Positions 1 through 11,644 of a DNA stretch of 64,000 nt are shown here, piece by piece (within the stretch, counting starts at the first letter, position 1; each line of letters starts with the position of its first letter). This DNA is from Isoetes taiwanensis. Its lineage: Eukaryota > Streptophyta > Lycopodiopsida > Isoetales > Isoetaceae. The stretch covers positions 5,640,623 to 5,704,622 of the forward strand of contig JAJEKV010000027.1 of assembly GCA_021234155.1 (NCBI GenBank), given 5' to 3'. The position numbers and the translations under genes were made by a program. A model generated the notes under the pieces. The model searched no databases and was not told the origin of the DNA. It saw only the letters and a program-made list of their open reading frames with translations.

Positions 1-321
1 ATGTGAATTCGGGTTGTGCCAAATACCATGATCTTGGATTTAGTCAAGTTTACAACCATCTTCTTTGTTTCACATAAGTCCTCCAAGCTGTAGAGATGAT
101 CTTGCAATACTTTGCTTTTACTTGCTAGCAGTACTACATCGTCCGCATAAAGAAGTAACTGAATGATATATGTGCCAAGCTTCGTTCTTGCTAGAGATCT
201 GTCTCTCAACCAATCGTCTAGCTCATCTATAAAAATTCCGAACAGAGTCGGAGATAATGGGCAGCCTTGACGTACCCCAATCGTACTCTTGATTTTTGTG
301 TCCAAATTCCATGAGACCTTA
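1..321 (-). pseudogene. LINE-A ORF2 segment 3, RT palm with YADD
   Basis: The minus-strand translation contains the RT motif GVRQGCPLSPTLFGIFIDEL and, downstream, LLYADDVVLL. The catalytic YADD codons lie at 138-149. The segment ends at the window edge, still open. It joins in frame to 12804-13262 through the CCTTA duplication at 317-321. The protein copies LINE RNA into DNA at a nicked target (target-primed reverse transcription, known for the family). Confidence 0.85.
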
Positions 322-671
322 TGATAGAACTAGTGCAAAACCAACACAAACCCTCGAAGATCGACTCAAGAGATAGAATAGAAGAACAAAAATAACTATA
401 TTGAGAAAAGCAATAGGAAATACAATCTCTACTTTTGAGCATTGCATAGTACATAACGTACAATCAATATATACAATTGGTGAAACTAAGAATAGTAGTC
501 TACCGTTTAACCACCGTCCACTAATTACAGCACTAATTTAGGGTCGGTGCTCAGTGCTGACAAAGTGCTGCCTTCTGTACATTTCAGCACCTTCTCAGCA
601 CATGTGTGCTAAGTGCTGAACCACTGCTGTTTCAGCACATTATGCTTAGTCAACATATTTATATTCCAACA
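322..671 (-). repeat. Copia-1 3' LTR
   Basis: This 350-bp LTR begins TGATAGAACTAG and ends ATATTCCAACA. It is the 3' LTR of the minus-strand element, since it sits next to the RNase H end of pol and the polypurine tract. The interior has several GTGCTGA/TCAGCAC words in both orientations (about 550-640), a short-inverted-repeat pattern common in LTR promoters. Confidence 0.9.
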
Positions 672-707
672 CTCTCCCTTAAATGTTACTGACTAAGCAG
701 AAGAAAA

Positions 708-3700
708 TCAGCTGAAACCAAGGTAATCCTTCTCTCCCTTCAACTGCAGATTCTTCATGCCCAAGCTCTCCTTCACATTGACGAACTTAGATCCAACTAA
801 TGGTTTGGTAAAGCCATCAGCAAACTGATCCTGTGAGGAGCAATGAACAAGTTGAGAAGATCCCATTTGGATCTGCTCACGTACGAAACACAAATGTGTG
901 TCAAGGTGTTTTGTCTTTGGGTGGTACTTAGCATCCTTGGCAAAATGGATGGTACTTGTGTTGTCACACAATATAACAGCCGAGGATGGAGATACCTGCA
1001 GATCTGTCCACAAATGTTTAGGCCATAACAATTCCTGCATCCCAACACTGAGTGCTTTGAATTCTGCCTCTGTGGTGCTGATTGACACTGTAGACTATGA
1101 CAACCATGTCAGCACGTTAGGCCCTATGAACGTGACCATCCCTGTTGTGGACCTCCTGCTATCATGACAGTTAGCATGATCTGCATCAACAAAGACTTTC
1201 AGCTGGAGATCAGAGGACCTCTGATAAAAGAGACCTTCCTGTAAAGCCCCCTTCAGATATGCCAGCAGTCTTCTAGTGCGACTGCCTGGGATTGCTCATG
1301 AATCTGCTCAGCACTCCTACAGCAAAAGAGATATCAGGTCTAGTGATTGTGAGATATATCAACGCCCCTACCAAGCTTCGATAGAGTGTGGGATCACACT
1401 CCTCACCATCGAAATCAAGCTCAAACCTTGTGCCTGGATCAAAAGGACTTGCCACAGCCTTGCAATCTCGCATACGATACTGCTGTAACATTTCTTTGAT
1501 ATATTTCTGCTGAGAAAGATAGATGCCATCTTAGTGCTGCCACACTTCTACACCTAAACAATAATGCATAAAGCCAAGGTCAGTCATCTCGAAGGACGAA
1601 GATAACTTCAACTTCAATGTAGAAATCAGTACATCAGCATCTCCTGTGATGATCAAATCATCAACATACAAAACCACAGTGCACATTCGGTCTTCATATG
1701 ATTTGTAATAAAGATTGGGGTCTGCTGCACTTCTGATGAACCCCTGCTCAAGAAAGAAAGCATTAATTTTTGCATGCCAACATCTTGGAGCCTGCTTCAA
1801 GCCATAAATGCTTTTCTTCAAATGACAAACCAACTGCTCCTTCCCTTGAACAACAAATCCTGAAGGTTGAGTCATATAGACCTTTTTCTCCAAATCACCA
1901 TTCAAAAAAGCAGATTTAATGTCCATTTGAAACATTAACCAATCTTTCATTGCAGCAAGAGCTATAACTGATCTGATAGTGGACATTCTGGCTACGGGAG
2001 CAAAGACTTCATCATAATCTAAGCCTTTTTTCTGTGCAAAACCCTTGGCTACAAGTCTAGCTTTGTGTTTTGGCATTGTCCCATCAGCATGAAATTTGGT
2101 TCTAAACACCCATTTACAGCCAATAACTTGCTTATCAGCTGGAAGTTCAACCAATTCCCATGTGCCTTGCTTCAGCAATTGAGAGTATTCTTCTTCCATT
2201 GCATGCTGCCACTACGGATCACTAGCTGCTTCATGAAAGGTTTGTGGATCAACATGATCCTGGACCTTTGCCATTAAGTCAAGGTTACATGATCCATTAG
2301 ACTTGTCCTGTTTCTCCATCAGATGTGCTGATCTCCTAGGTTCAACAACAGGTACAACAGGTGCTGCAACCAGTTTTGCAACAATTTATTTCTCCTTGAG
2401 ACGTGCTGACCTCCTAGGTGCAACAACAGAAGGTATAGCAGGTGCGACAATAAGTGTTGTAACAGGTGCTAGATCAGATGCTACAGTACCTTCATGTGTG
2501 CTGGACTCCCCGTGAAAGGAACCAACCTGCTCATGGACCATAGGGCGAGTGGGATTGGGATCATCCCGTGCCATTACTTTAGGCAAATGTGAGTTCACTG
2601 GAGAAACCACTAGAGAGGGAGAGAAAGGTCTACCAGTAACTGCTATCAGATCTCCAACATCCATGCGGCGGTCATTGTAAACTGCAGGAGAATCACTGGA
2701 AGATATACCAACATCCACAGCATCTTCGACAAACTGAACTGATCTGCTTACAATAACCTGCTTGTTGGAAGGATCATGCAACTTGTAACCTTTCTAATTT
2801 TCTGGATACCCAATGAAGATGGCTTTGACAGTCCTGTCACGCAACTTCCCATACTTTTTTAGCTCAGTAGTAGGTATGGAAGTATAAGCCAAGCAAACAC
2901 CCTCAAATGAGACACATCTGGTTTCATTCTCCAAAATGCTTCATAAGGAGTCACATCCTGGGCTGCCTTAGTAGGCGACCTATTTGCCAAATATGCTGAT
3001 GTCACTACTGCCTCTCCCCAAAAAGATTCAGGCAGTTGCTTGTGACATCATAGATCTTGCCAAATCAAGAAAAGATCTATTCCTCCTTTCAGCTACACCA
3101 TTTTGTGGATGAGCATAAGGAATGATTAACTGTCTTTCAATATCTTCTTCCATGAGAAACTCATCAAAGGCATTAGAAACATATTCACCTCCATTATCAC
3201 TTCTCAACTTTTTTATTACTAACCCTGTCTGCTTTTCGACTGCTGCTTTGAAGGCCTTGAACTTGCCAATCACCTCAGATTTGCAGTGCAAAGTATACAT
3301 CCAAGTGTACCTACTGAAATCATCAATCAAGGTCAAGAAATACCTCTTTCCACCTAGTGCAACATCAGGCATATAGCACAAATCTGAATGCAGCAGCTCA
3401 AGAGGTTGAGTTGCTCGATGAATAGCCTGCTGTGGAAGAGGCTGTTGAGGTTGCTTTCCGAGATGGCATGCAGCACACTCAAGCTTGACACATTTCAGAG
3501 AGGGAATACCTGTAACCATCTTGTTCTTGTACAAAGCATGTACAACAGTGCCTCCAATATGACCAAAACGAGCATGCCACAGATGCTCAGCAGTCAAATC
3601 AGCACATACAAGATCATGTTCAGTCTTATGAACTGAACCATCAAAGGCATACAAGCCATTCTACAGCGTCCACTGTGCCATGAACTGCAGACTTTTCAAG

Positions 3701-3849
3701 TCAATTCCTTCAAGTGGATTCCTTCTCAGCAGGTAGACTTTGTCATTTCCGAGAACAATGTGACGGCCTGCTTTATCAAATTCAGCAGTAGACATGATAT
3801 TAGACTGTAATCCGGGAGCAAACATGACATTCCTCACCTTACTACTACA
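708..3849 (-). pseudogene. Copia-1 pol: integrase, RT, RNase H (broken)
   Basis: Reading leftward: the HHCC integrase finger with D-D-E core (HSDLCY, LRSDNGGEY, HPQNGVAERRNR; about 3028-3654), a linker (2386-2781), RT (about 1531-2199) with GCKWVFRTK, ARLVAKGF, MDIKSAFLNG and the catalytic YVDD at 1657-1668, then a second RT/connection block (1273-1491) and RNase H (708-1088) with DNTSTI and the ADGFTKPL tail. Several in-frame stops and frameshifts (near 1500-1545, 1100-1270, 2800 and 3660) break it, so no full polyprotein can be made. The product would integrate and reverse-transcribe the element. Identification is firm; exact ends are not. Confidence 0.88.
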
Positions 3850-4397
3850 TCATGTCCATGCAATTGAAAAGCTAATGCCCTTTGATGTAATAGGAAGAGA
3901 ATATCCATCACCCATCTTCACATCACCTCCAGATCGAGGTTCAAGTTCAGAAAACATATCTGAATCTCTAGTAAGATGAACTGTGGCTCCTGAGTCCAAA
4001 ATCCAGTCCTTCTGTAAGGTGCTGGCCGCTGCTGCAAGATTCAGATATTCAGCATCAAAACTGGCACACGCAACATCACTTATCTCTCCCTTAGAGTTAA
4101 CTGTTGTGCTTCTCGTGTCACTATCCTTTGAGTTGTTCTTCTCCTTCTTACAATTTGAACTGTAGTGACCCTTTTCACCACAATTCCAGCACTTGAACTC
4201 CTTGGATTTCTTACCACCAGACTTCACATTTTCTGATTTCCTAGAGTCTTTGCTATCAGCAAACTTCTTCTTGATGTCAGCCCGAGAAGTAGACACAAAA
4301 TTAGCATGGTCTACTCTCCCATCCCTTTGCTTCTGCACCAACTCCTCTTGTTGCAGTAGAATGGTTACTTTGGCTATAAATCTTCTCCTTGTATCTG
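3850..4397 (-). pseudogene. Copia-1 gag C-terminus with zinc knuckle and protease
   Basis: The minus-strand reading holds a CCHC zinc knuckle (4150-4191, C-x2-C-x4-H-x4-C) that binds element RNA, then the aspartic-protease motif WILDSGATVHLT. It ends at the ATCTT duplication (4398-4402), beyond which Copia-3 is inserted. Joined to the gag N-terminal half at 11645-12430, the frame is off by one, so an indel exists near the insertion point in addition to the insertion itself. Confidence 0.8.
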
Positions 4398-4402
4398 ATC
4401 TT

Positions 4403-5085
4403 TGTTGTTGTGATCAGGTTATAGTTTATACGTTGGAGACAGACCAAGATCCACAAAGGCAGGCATTAGTTCTCACTTACCTAATGGGATTAAATTGCAG
4501 ATATGTTGATAGAATCACATGTGGTTAAGACCATTGGAAGTTATACACTTATAGGTTCATTGTGAACCTTTAAATATGCCATTTTAAGTATGTTGAGTAG
4601 GGGTCAAATAATTGTAATTGTAATTGTAATTGTATTGAATCACGCCTGTTAGACCATCAGGTCCATAGACGAGAAAAGTTACATGCATGTTTTTTTGGTC
4701 AACTGAAGAAAAAGAAAAATAATATGGAGGCAAATTGCATTTGAATATGCACGTCAGCCATTCGGTCCGGGATGATCAGAGATCGGTCCGCTTATGCGGC
4801 CGGATCACTGCAAAATAAAACTAAGAAGGAGGTATGATTTGTTTGAGCCGGTTCTATGATTGTGTTCCAGAGGTTGTGACCTCGATATGCTTGGGCTCTC
4901 GGAGACTATTGCGAAATTCCATTGAATATATTGCTACAGTGTTTGAGGCATATCCAAATGAACAGTAAATTTGCATTATATTAGTTCAATGGTTAAAATA
5001 AGTTGTATGGTTGCACTTGTCTAAATAAGATTGACACAATTGTGATTAAGCAACTAACCTCTATAGATTCCTTCATTGGTATCAG
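4403..5085 (+). repeat. Copia-3 5' LTR
   Basis: 683-bp LTR. Relative to the 3' LTR it has an extra ~110 bp (about 4608-4720) starting with AATTGT repeats and bounded by AAATAAT-like words, probably a small retroposed tail. The rest aligns to 10923-11644. The element promoter is expected here. Confidence 0.9.
4608..4720 (-). mobile_element. Short retroposed fragment in Copia-3 5' LTR
   Basis: About 110 bp are present in the 5' LTR but absent from the 3' LTR. The insert begins with four AATTGT-type repeats on the plus strand, which would be a (CAATTA)n tail on the minus strand, and is flanked by AAATAAT on both sides. This fits a 5'-truncated LINE or SINE tail, but no coding sequence is left to prove the family. 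Confidence 0.45.
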
Positions 5086-5118
5086 AGCACAGGTCAGGCA
5101 ACATGACTTGGTGCTAAT

Positions 5119-6400
5119 TTGTTAAATTCTATAGAGGCATTTAAAGGAGATGGGGGCTTTCAAATCTGGAAGCAGAGTATTAGAGAAGTTCTGGAGTTTG
5201 AGAAGTTATGGTATTTAATTGATCCAAATGCCTCTAGAAGTTCTGTTGTGACTATGAGTGCAGGGACAGCCAGTCAAGGGGGAACGAGTTCTAGCTCAAG
5301 TGGTGAAGGCTCCACTGTAGGGGGAACTGCTGCAAGTACACCAGTCAATTCAACTATTGCAGCAGTAAGTGAGGAGGATGAAAAGCTAAAGATTATGGAA
5401 GCTCAGGCAATTATCTGTTGCAAGGTAGGACCTGTGATTAAACTAAAATTGAGAGGTATGACTCCAAAGGAAATGTGGATGTATTTGATCAGAGAATATG
5501 AAGCTAAGACTTTATCACAAATTGATGTTTTAGAGAAGCAATTGAGGAGATTAAAGTTGCATGATAGGGATAACATAACTGAATTTTTTGAGAAGTTTGA
5601 CTCTATTATAGCAGACTTGGAAGGTGCTGGAGTTATTCTCAATGAGGAGAAATGTCGCTATATCTCGAGCAGTGTCTCGTAATGCTCATCTTGCTACCTT
5701 ATTGAGAAATGTCGCCAAATCAAAGGAGCATGCTATAAGAATGGTAAGAACTGAGTTTGAGCAGTGCAAACTGCATGATGATGATAAGGAAAATTCTGAA
5801 GTGTTGTACACTGGAAAATACAAAAAGAATAAAGAGAAAAAAAAATAGGGTCATGTTATAATTGTGATGGTTATGGTCACCTTAAGGCTGACTGTCCAAA
5901 AGCTGGAAGGGAAATAGTGTGTTACAATTGTGAAGGCAAGGGCCACATAGCAGCAAGTTGTTCAAGCCCTAAGGGCACTAAAGGGAAAGGTAAGGATAAA
6001 GCACAGTGTTCAAAAAAGGATATGAAAACAGGAGAGGAGCTGCAAAAAGGAATCCCACAGTAAATCTAACTGAAGACAAACGTGTTGAAGAAGATGAACT
6101 TGATGAAGATGCTGAGGTAAGTATCTCTGAAATGCATTCCATTGCTAAGAATAAAATTGACTATAATGTCATGATATTAGATTCTGGAGCTGAAAAGACA
6201 TTAGCTGCAAACTCCAACTCTCAAAGGTTGCAGAGGAAGAAAGGGAGGACATGTCCAATTAGGGAATCAGGATCTCCAAGAAATAGAAGATGTAGATGTA
6301 TTAGAACTGTTTGACTTAGAGGGACAAAAGATACAGTTAGAGAATGTTCTCTGTGTGCCTGGGTTAGTAAAGAATTTGATATCTGTCTCTCAATTAGTGG
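5119..6400 (+). pseudogene. Copia-3 gag and protease (broken)
   Basis: Gag starts near 5119 with a GGFQIWKQSIREVLEFEKLWY stretch shared with Copia-2 and reads to a frameshift near 5650. It resumes around 5690-5848. Two CCHC zinc knuckles follow at 5854-5895 and 5920-5961, then Lys-rich sequence and a protease motif (MILDSGAEKTLA, near 6170-6210). A frameshift near 6215-6420 separates this from integrase. The first ATG of the frame may be upstream, since the frame is open just before 5119. Confidence 0.82.
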
Positions 6401-6424
6401 ACCTAGGCTACAAGGTTTGAGAAG

Positions 6425-8612
6425 TTGCATTGTAAAGTTTTGCTTAATAATAAAATAATGTTCCTTGGAAAAAGAGTTGGAAACTTGTTTGGTCTATGCA
6501 ATGATCACATTCTGCCCAGCATTAATTATGTTGGATATCCAACATTGAAAAATTGGCATCATAGGATGTGTCACGTGAATTCAAAAACCATCGAATTATT
6601 GATGAAAAAGGGAATGATTAATGTCAGTAAAAATGCTGAAGAACTTAAGTGTGCAGGGTGCATATTAGGGAAGCACAGCAGGCTACCTTTTAGAAAATCT
6701 CTCAAGAGAGCTAAGGGTCTGTTAGATCTGGTCCACACAGACTTGCGTGGACCATTAAATGTGACAAGTTTATCTGGAGAAAGATATTTTATGACTCTAA
6801 TTGATGATTTTAGTAGAAAGTCATTTGTCTATTGCATAAAGACAAAGGATGCAGCTTTTGAGATATTCAAGCAATTTGTAAATGAAGTTGAAACTGAAAC
6901 AGGGAGGAAAGTTAAGTGCTTGAGGTCAGATAGAGGAGGAGAATTCATATCTGATGAGTTCAAACTTTATTGTAGAAATAAAGGAATCAAAAGGCAACTT
7001 ACTTGCAGGTGCTCACCCCAGCAGAATGGAATCGCAGAAAGGAAGAACAGGACAATCTTGAATGCAGTCAGGAGCATGATAAAATTTTCAGGGCTACCCA
7101 ATTTCCTTTGGGATGAAGCTGTCAGAACTGTTGTTCATGTTCAAAACATGCTGCCCTCATTAGCCACAAAAGGAACAATTCCAGAAATGTTATGGTCTGG
7201 AAAAATGCCTCACTATGAAGATTTAAAGGCATATGGATGTCTGGCTTTTGGGCATGTACCTGACGAGCTTAGGAAAAACCTCGATGACAAATCATTGATA
7301 GCATACATGGTAGGTTATAATACTCAATCAAAAACCTATCGGCTATATGTTCCTCATAAAAGGAGAGTAGTGATAAGCAGAGATGTAATCTTTGATGGAG
7401 ATCAATTTTACAAGCTAATACCAAAGGTAAATGCAAATGATGCTGGTCCAGAATGCAAAGCATCAAAGATTATAGCAGAAGACACAAATGATGAAAATAA
7501 AACTTCTCAAGAAACTGTGCAACTTAAATATATTGATTCTGATATAGAATCTGATGCAGAAGAAGAAGTGCCAACTTCAAACAAGGCAGACCTTGTTAAT
7601 CCAATAGATAACACTACTGAATTGAACATTGATGCAGGTAAGGAGGATGCCATAACAATTCAAGACAGTAATACTAAAAGATGGAAAGCAAGGGTTGACA
7701 ATGAATTAACAAGTGCCAAGCAGAAAAGGAAGAAGAGACAATCAGAAGTTCAGAAGCTGCAAGGAGAATTTCAAATAGACGCAAGTCAACATGGAAGAGA
7801 TGAACTTGGAAGAAGCAAAAGACTTCACGAGAATGAAGGTGAGATTCATGACCTATTTAATCTTGATGCACTTAGATACTAATGTACCTAAGACCTATAA
7901 TGAAGCATTAACCATGACTGACAAGGCAGAATGGATAAAGGCCATGAATGATGAACTGGCATCATTTAGGAGAAAGAGACATTTGAGTTAGTGGATACAC
8001 CTGCAGAAAAAAACATAGTGGGGAATAAATGGTTATTTAAGTTAAAAACTGGCCCTGATGGAAAAACTCCCAAATATAAGGCCAGGTTGGTTGCCCAGGG
8101 TTTTTCACAGAGAAAAGGCCTTGATTATGAGGAGACCTTTTCACCATCATTAGTTAAAATGAATAGTATCCGAATGTTATTATCCATTGCAAATGCTTGT
8201 GATCTTGAGGTGGATGTCAATACTGCATTTTTAAATGCCAAACTTGAAGAAGATATATTTATGAGACAACCTCCTGGCTTTGAAGAAGGAAAAGATAAGG
8301 TTTGGAAACTGAAAAGAGCAGTATATGGGCTTAGCAATCACCTAGAGAGTGGTATAAATGCATAGATTCTTATCTAATTGAGCAGGGATTCAAGAAGCTC
8401 AAAAATGATGGAAATATCTATAAATTTGAAGCTGGAAGCGAATGGTGTATCATTGCACTTTATGTTGATGACAATATCATGATAGCAAAGGGAAAAACAT
8501 GTCTAGATCATTGCAAGGATGTCTTAAACAGGAGATTCAAGATGTCAGTTCTTGGAGAATTGCAGAAATTCTTAGGCATTGAAGTCAAAAGAAATCGAGC
8601 CAATAAAACCAT
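6425..8612 (+). pseudogene. Copia-3 integrase and reverse transcriptase
   Basis: A 485-codon open stretch (6425-7882) carries the pre-integrase HHCC finger (HHRMCHV to CAGCILGK), then D-D-E residues in HTDLRGP, LRSDRGGEF and NGIAERKNRT. Frameshifts near 7880 and 7985 lead into RT: NKWLFKLK, ARLVAQGFSQRKGLDYEETF, VDVNTAFLNA, and the catalytic YVDD at 8461-8472. The frame ends where the 1.49-kb insertion begins after the FLGIEVKRNRANKT stretch. Function is integration and reverse transcription of this element; the breaks make it inactive. Confidence 0.85.
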
Positions 8613-9084
8613 TGACATTAACAACCAACACATAACTACCATTGACATTAATTAACACAACCATTGGGTCCAACACATTTAAATTAAAATCCCCCTTAAA
8701 CCCCCTTTGGTTTGGGTGCATATTCACACGGGGGGTGACTCCGGGCAACGAGAGCTATTGGATAGGCATATTCACCCCTTATTCCTTAATCTACACCGTA
8801 CGTAAAGTTCCTCGTTTGTGGGGTATGCAAGTACAAAATTTGCTATACTATATAACAATATTCGCAAAATACTATAAGATTTCAAGTGGAATACTATATG
8901 GTGTTGATTTCGTACGTGCAAAATACAATTATAAGGGCTCTCACTACCCTACGTCACCCCCCGTGTGAATATGCACCCAAACCAAAGGGGGTTTAAGGGG
9001 GATTTTAATTTAAATGTGTTGGACCCAATGGTTGTGTTAATTAATGTCAATGGTAGTTATGTGTTGGTTGTTAATGTCAATGGT
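8608..9084. repeat. Perfect 132-bp inverted repeat (foldback/MITE-like)
   Basis: Arms 8608-8739 and 8953-9084 are exact reverse complements over 132 bp, with a 213-bp spacer. The outer part of each arm is built from units like ACCATTGACATTAAC and CAACCAACACATAAC. Further imperfect copies of these units trail to about 9110 on the right only. A transcript would form a long perfect hairpin able to feed small-RNA production (inference). Confidence 0.9.
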
Positions 9085-10100
9085 TGTTATGTGTTGGTTG
9101 TTATGTGTTGGGGGATTTAATTTTTATATGTTGGATGTTAATAGTTTATATGGTGTGACAAAAATTTTAGGATTCAAACCAAAAGAAAACTAGAATTCAT
9201 TTGAGGCTTTCATCACCTGTAGCTTTTGAATTTGATCACAATAAAACAAATAGAACATAAGTAAAAGTTACCATAAAGATAGAGCAGATTGATCCCATTA
9301 TTCTGAAAGTCATAAAGTTTGCAACACCCATACACAAACATTTTTCAACTGGAATTTTTAACAATGACCTTTGGCCTCCATGGATTCTTGTGGTGAGAAA
9401 CCAAAGTGGGAAACTTTTCTGCTTGTTAGCACAAGGATCTAGAAGCCTTGGAATTTGCTTAATAACTGCCTCAAAATCTAAAAATGCATGGTAATTTTTT
9501 GTGAGCTTCATTCGGAATAAGCCATAAAACAATATCCAATAGCGCAATCCTGTATTAATCAGCTGGTAGGATGTGAAAGCCTACCAAACCCGGCCGAAAA
9601 ATTGTTGTTTTAGCATACATAACTTAACCAAACATATCTATATCATACACTATCAAAAAGATCTCGGGGAGAGCTTTCCAAAGCAATAAAAATCATCTCA
9701 AACAGAGCTCTGGATCAAAAGTTATGATAAGAAATATGTTGCCGACGGGGAAACTGCACTACATGCGCCCTTCAAGCCCTTCATGTGCCCATTATGCACC
9801 ACACACACAAAAAGAGGGCTTTTGTTGTGAGCCATTGGTTGTTGACCATTGAAAAAAAAGGCTAAAATCAATGGCCCTTCATGTGCCCATTATGCACCAC
9901 ACGCACAAAAAAAGGGCTTTTGTTGTAAGCCATTGGTTGTTGACCATTGAAAAAAAAAGGGCTAAAATCAATGGCTCAGAAATGGTGCACTCTAGATGTA
10001 CGCATTAGTACATCCATTTGAATACATCACGAAATCATAGGAAAACCTTAATGAAAAGCGTACAAAAACACAAAGAAAACCCCCTGTTATTATGCTACAT
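9085..10100. other. Non-coding remainder of the insertion, with tandem repeat
   Basis: No ORF of note. The only clear structure is a two-unit tandem repeat at 9777-9974 (98 and 100 bp) that contains CCATTGGTTGTTGACC and A-runs. The sequence around 9640-9760 has the look of LTR leader DNA but no matching partner lies in the window. Confidence 0.5.
9777..9974. repeat. Tandem repeat, two ~98-bp units
   Basis: Units 9777-9874 and 9875-9974 are nearly identical. Each starts CCCTTCATGTGCCCATTATG and ends AAAATCAATGG. Differences are in A-run length and a few transitions. Confidence 0.9.
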
Positions 10101-10914
10101 ATAAACCATGACACTCACTCAAAGAGGTCAGATTGAGACCATGCTGAAAAAATTTAAAATGGAACAGTGCAACACTATAAAACACCTGCAGTACCAGGCT
10201 ATAAAATCTCTGAGCAAATGTGTCCAAAAAATGACATTGAAAGAGCAGAAATGATTGAAACTCCATACAGATCCTTAGTAGGCTGCTTGTCCTATGTTGC
10301 TAATTGTACCTTACATTGTAAACATTTTGAGCAGGTACAATAATGATCCTGGAAAGGATCATTGGATTGCAGCAAAAAGGGTGCTCAGATACCTTAAAGG
10401 AACTATGGATATAAGAATAACATTTTGCGCAGAAAATATGATTCTAAAATCATACTGTGATGCAGATTGGGGAGGTTGCATTGACACTAGAAAATCTACA
10501 TCTTGTTATTTAATGCTTCTAGGTGGTGGACCAATAGCATGGAAATGTAAGAAACATAATTCAATTGCCTTATCAAGTGCTGAGGCAGAATATACAGCTG
10601 CCACTCTTTGTGTAAGAGAAGTAATTTGGGAAAGGAGATTGCTTATAGAGCTTGGTTTCTCACAACCAGAGGCTACTGAACTGTACTGTGACAGCACAAG
10701 CTGTATTGCAATGTCAAAAGATCTTGTATTGCACGAGAGATCAAAGCATATTGAACTTGAATTACATTTTATCAGGGAAGCAGTTAACAAGGGATTAGCA
10801 AAGTTGACTTATGTAAATACTGCAGTGCAACTTGCAGACATATTGACAAAAGTTCTAGCTGAAAGGAGATTTATAGAACTCAGAAAATTAATACAACATA
10901 CTGATATAACATGA
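10101..10914 (+). pseudogene. Copia-3 RT C-terminus and RNase H
   Basis: Coding resumes after the insertion. The first part (10110-10290) has two or more stops. From 10294 a clean 206-codon stretch gives the copia RNase H: NNDPGKDHWIAAKRVLRYLKGT, then the DADWGG, SSAEAEYTAAT, CDSTSCIAMS and ADILTKVL motifs. It ends 8 bp before the purine tract and 3' LTR. RNase H removes the RNA strand during element replication. Confidence 0.85.
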
Positions 10915-10922
10915 AGGGGGAA

Positions 10923-10940
10923 TGTTGTTGTGATCATGTT

Positions 10941-11010
<70 letters not shown>

Positions 11011-11644
11011 GTATATTAACGTCCACGAGAGCCAAACGGCTATGGGACAGATCAAGATATGTTTATATGTTATATGCTTTATAGTTTATATGTTGGAGAC
11101 AGATCAAGATCCACAAGGCAGGCATTAGTTCTCACTTACCTAATGGGATAAAATTGCAGATATGTTGATAGAATCATATGTGGTTAAGACCATTGGAAGT
11201 TATACACTTATAGGTTCATTGTGAACCTTTAAATATGCCATTTTAAGTATGTTGAGTAGGGGTCAAATAATATGGAGGCAAATTGCATTTGAATATGCAC
11301 GTCGGCCATTCGGTCCGGGATGATCAAAGATCGGTCCGCCTATGCGGCCGGATCACTGCAAAATAAAACTAAGAAGGAGGTATGATTTGTTTGAGCCGGT
11401 TCTATGATTGTGTTCCAGAGGTTGTGACCTCGACATGCTTGGGCTCTCGGAGACCATTGCGAAATTCCATTGAATATATTGCTACAGTGTTTGAGGCATA
11501 TCCAAATGAACAGTAAATTTGCATTATATTAGTTCAATGGTTAAAATAAGTTGTATGGTTGCACTTTTCTAAATAAGATTGAAGTTGAAGTTGTTTAATT
11601 TACCACAATTGTGATTAAGCAACTAATCTCTATAGATTCCTTCA
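10923..11644 (+). repeat. Copia-3 3' LTR
   Basis: 722-bp LTR, directly preceded by the purine tract and followed by the TSD ATCTT. It is longer than the 5' LTR because of the GATA-repeat insertion at 10941-11086, and lacks the 110-bp insert of the 5' LTR. Confidence 0.9.
10941..11086 (-). mobile_element. Tail-only LINE insertion with (GATA)n
   Basis: About 146 bp are absent from the 5' LTR. They consist of (GATA)n at 10941-11010 and 76 bp of unique sequence, flanked by TTATAG on both sides. On the minus strand the unique part reads GGACGTTAATA just before the microsatellite, the same 3' end as LINE-E at 59941-60593, whose tail is (ATT)n. It is therefore an extremely 5'-truncated LINE. The shared end is seen; the mechanism is inference. 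Confidence 0.65.

Larger units (their letters stand above)
8613..10100. mobile_element. Non-coding insertion with foldback end inside Copia-3 RT
   Basis: 1488 bp interrupt the RT/RNase H coding region. ATAAAACCAT (8603-8612) and ATAAACCAT (10101-10109) flank it. A duplication of 9-10 bp is typical of Mutator-like DNA transposons, so this may be a non-autonomous MULE, but no terminal inverted repeat joins the two outer ends. Its left third is the 8608-9084 inverted repeat. The rest has no convincing ORF and includes a two-copy tandem repeat. RT codons resume right after it (TLTQRGQIETMLKKF). Confidence 0.6.
4403..11644 (+). mobile_element. Copia-3, Ty1/copia retrotransposon nested in Copia-1
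   Basis: Plus-strand element with LTRs 4403-5085 and 10923-11644, both beginning TGTTGTTGTGATC and ending CTTCA. The perfect TSD ATCTT lies at 4398-4402 and 11645-11649. A canonical primer site TGGTATCAGAGCA follows the 5' LTR (5087-5099), and a purine tract GAAGGGGGAA precedes the 3' LTR. About 13 LTR substitutions by eye outside indels (~2.3%) make it younger than its Copia-1 host. It belongs with Copia-2 by Gag and Pol similarity. It is itself split at 8613-10100. Confidence 0.93.

Noticed and set aside
10941..11010. CRISPR-like or telomeric repeat
   Set aside because: A simple GATA microsatellite with no spacers; no TTTAGGG telomere arrays were seen anywhere in the window.
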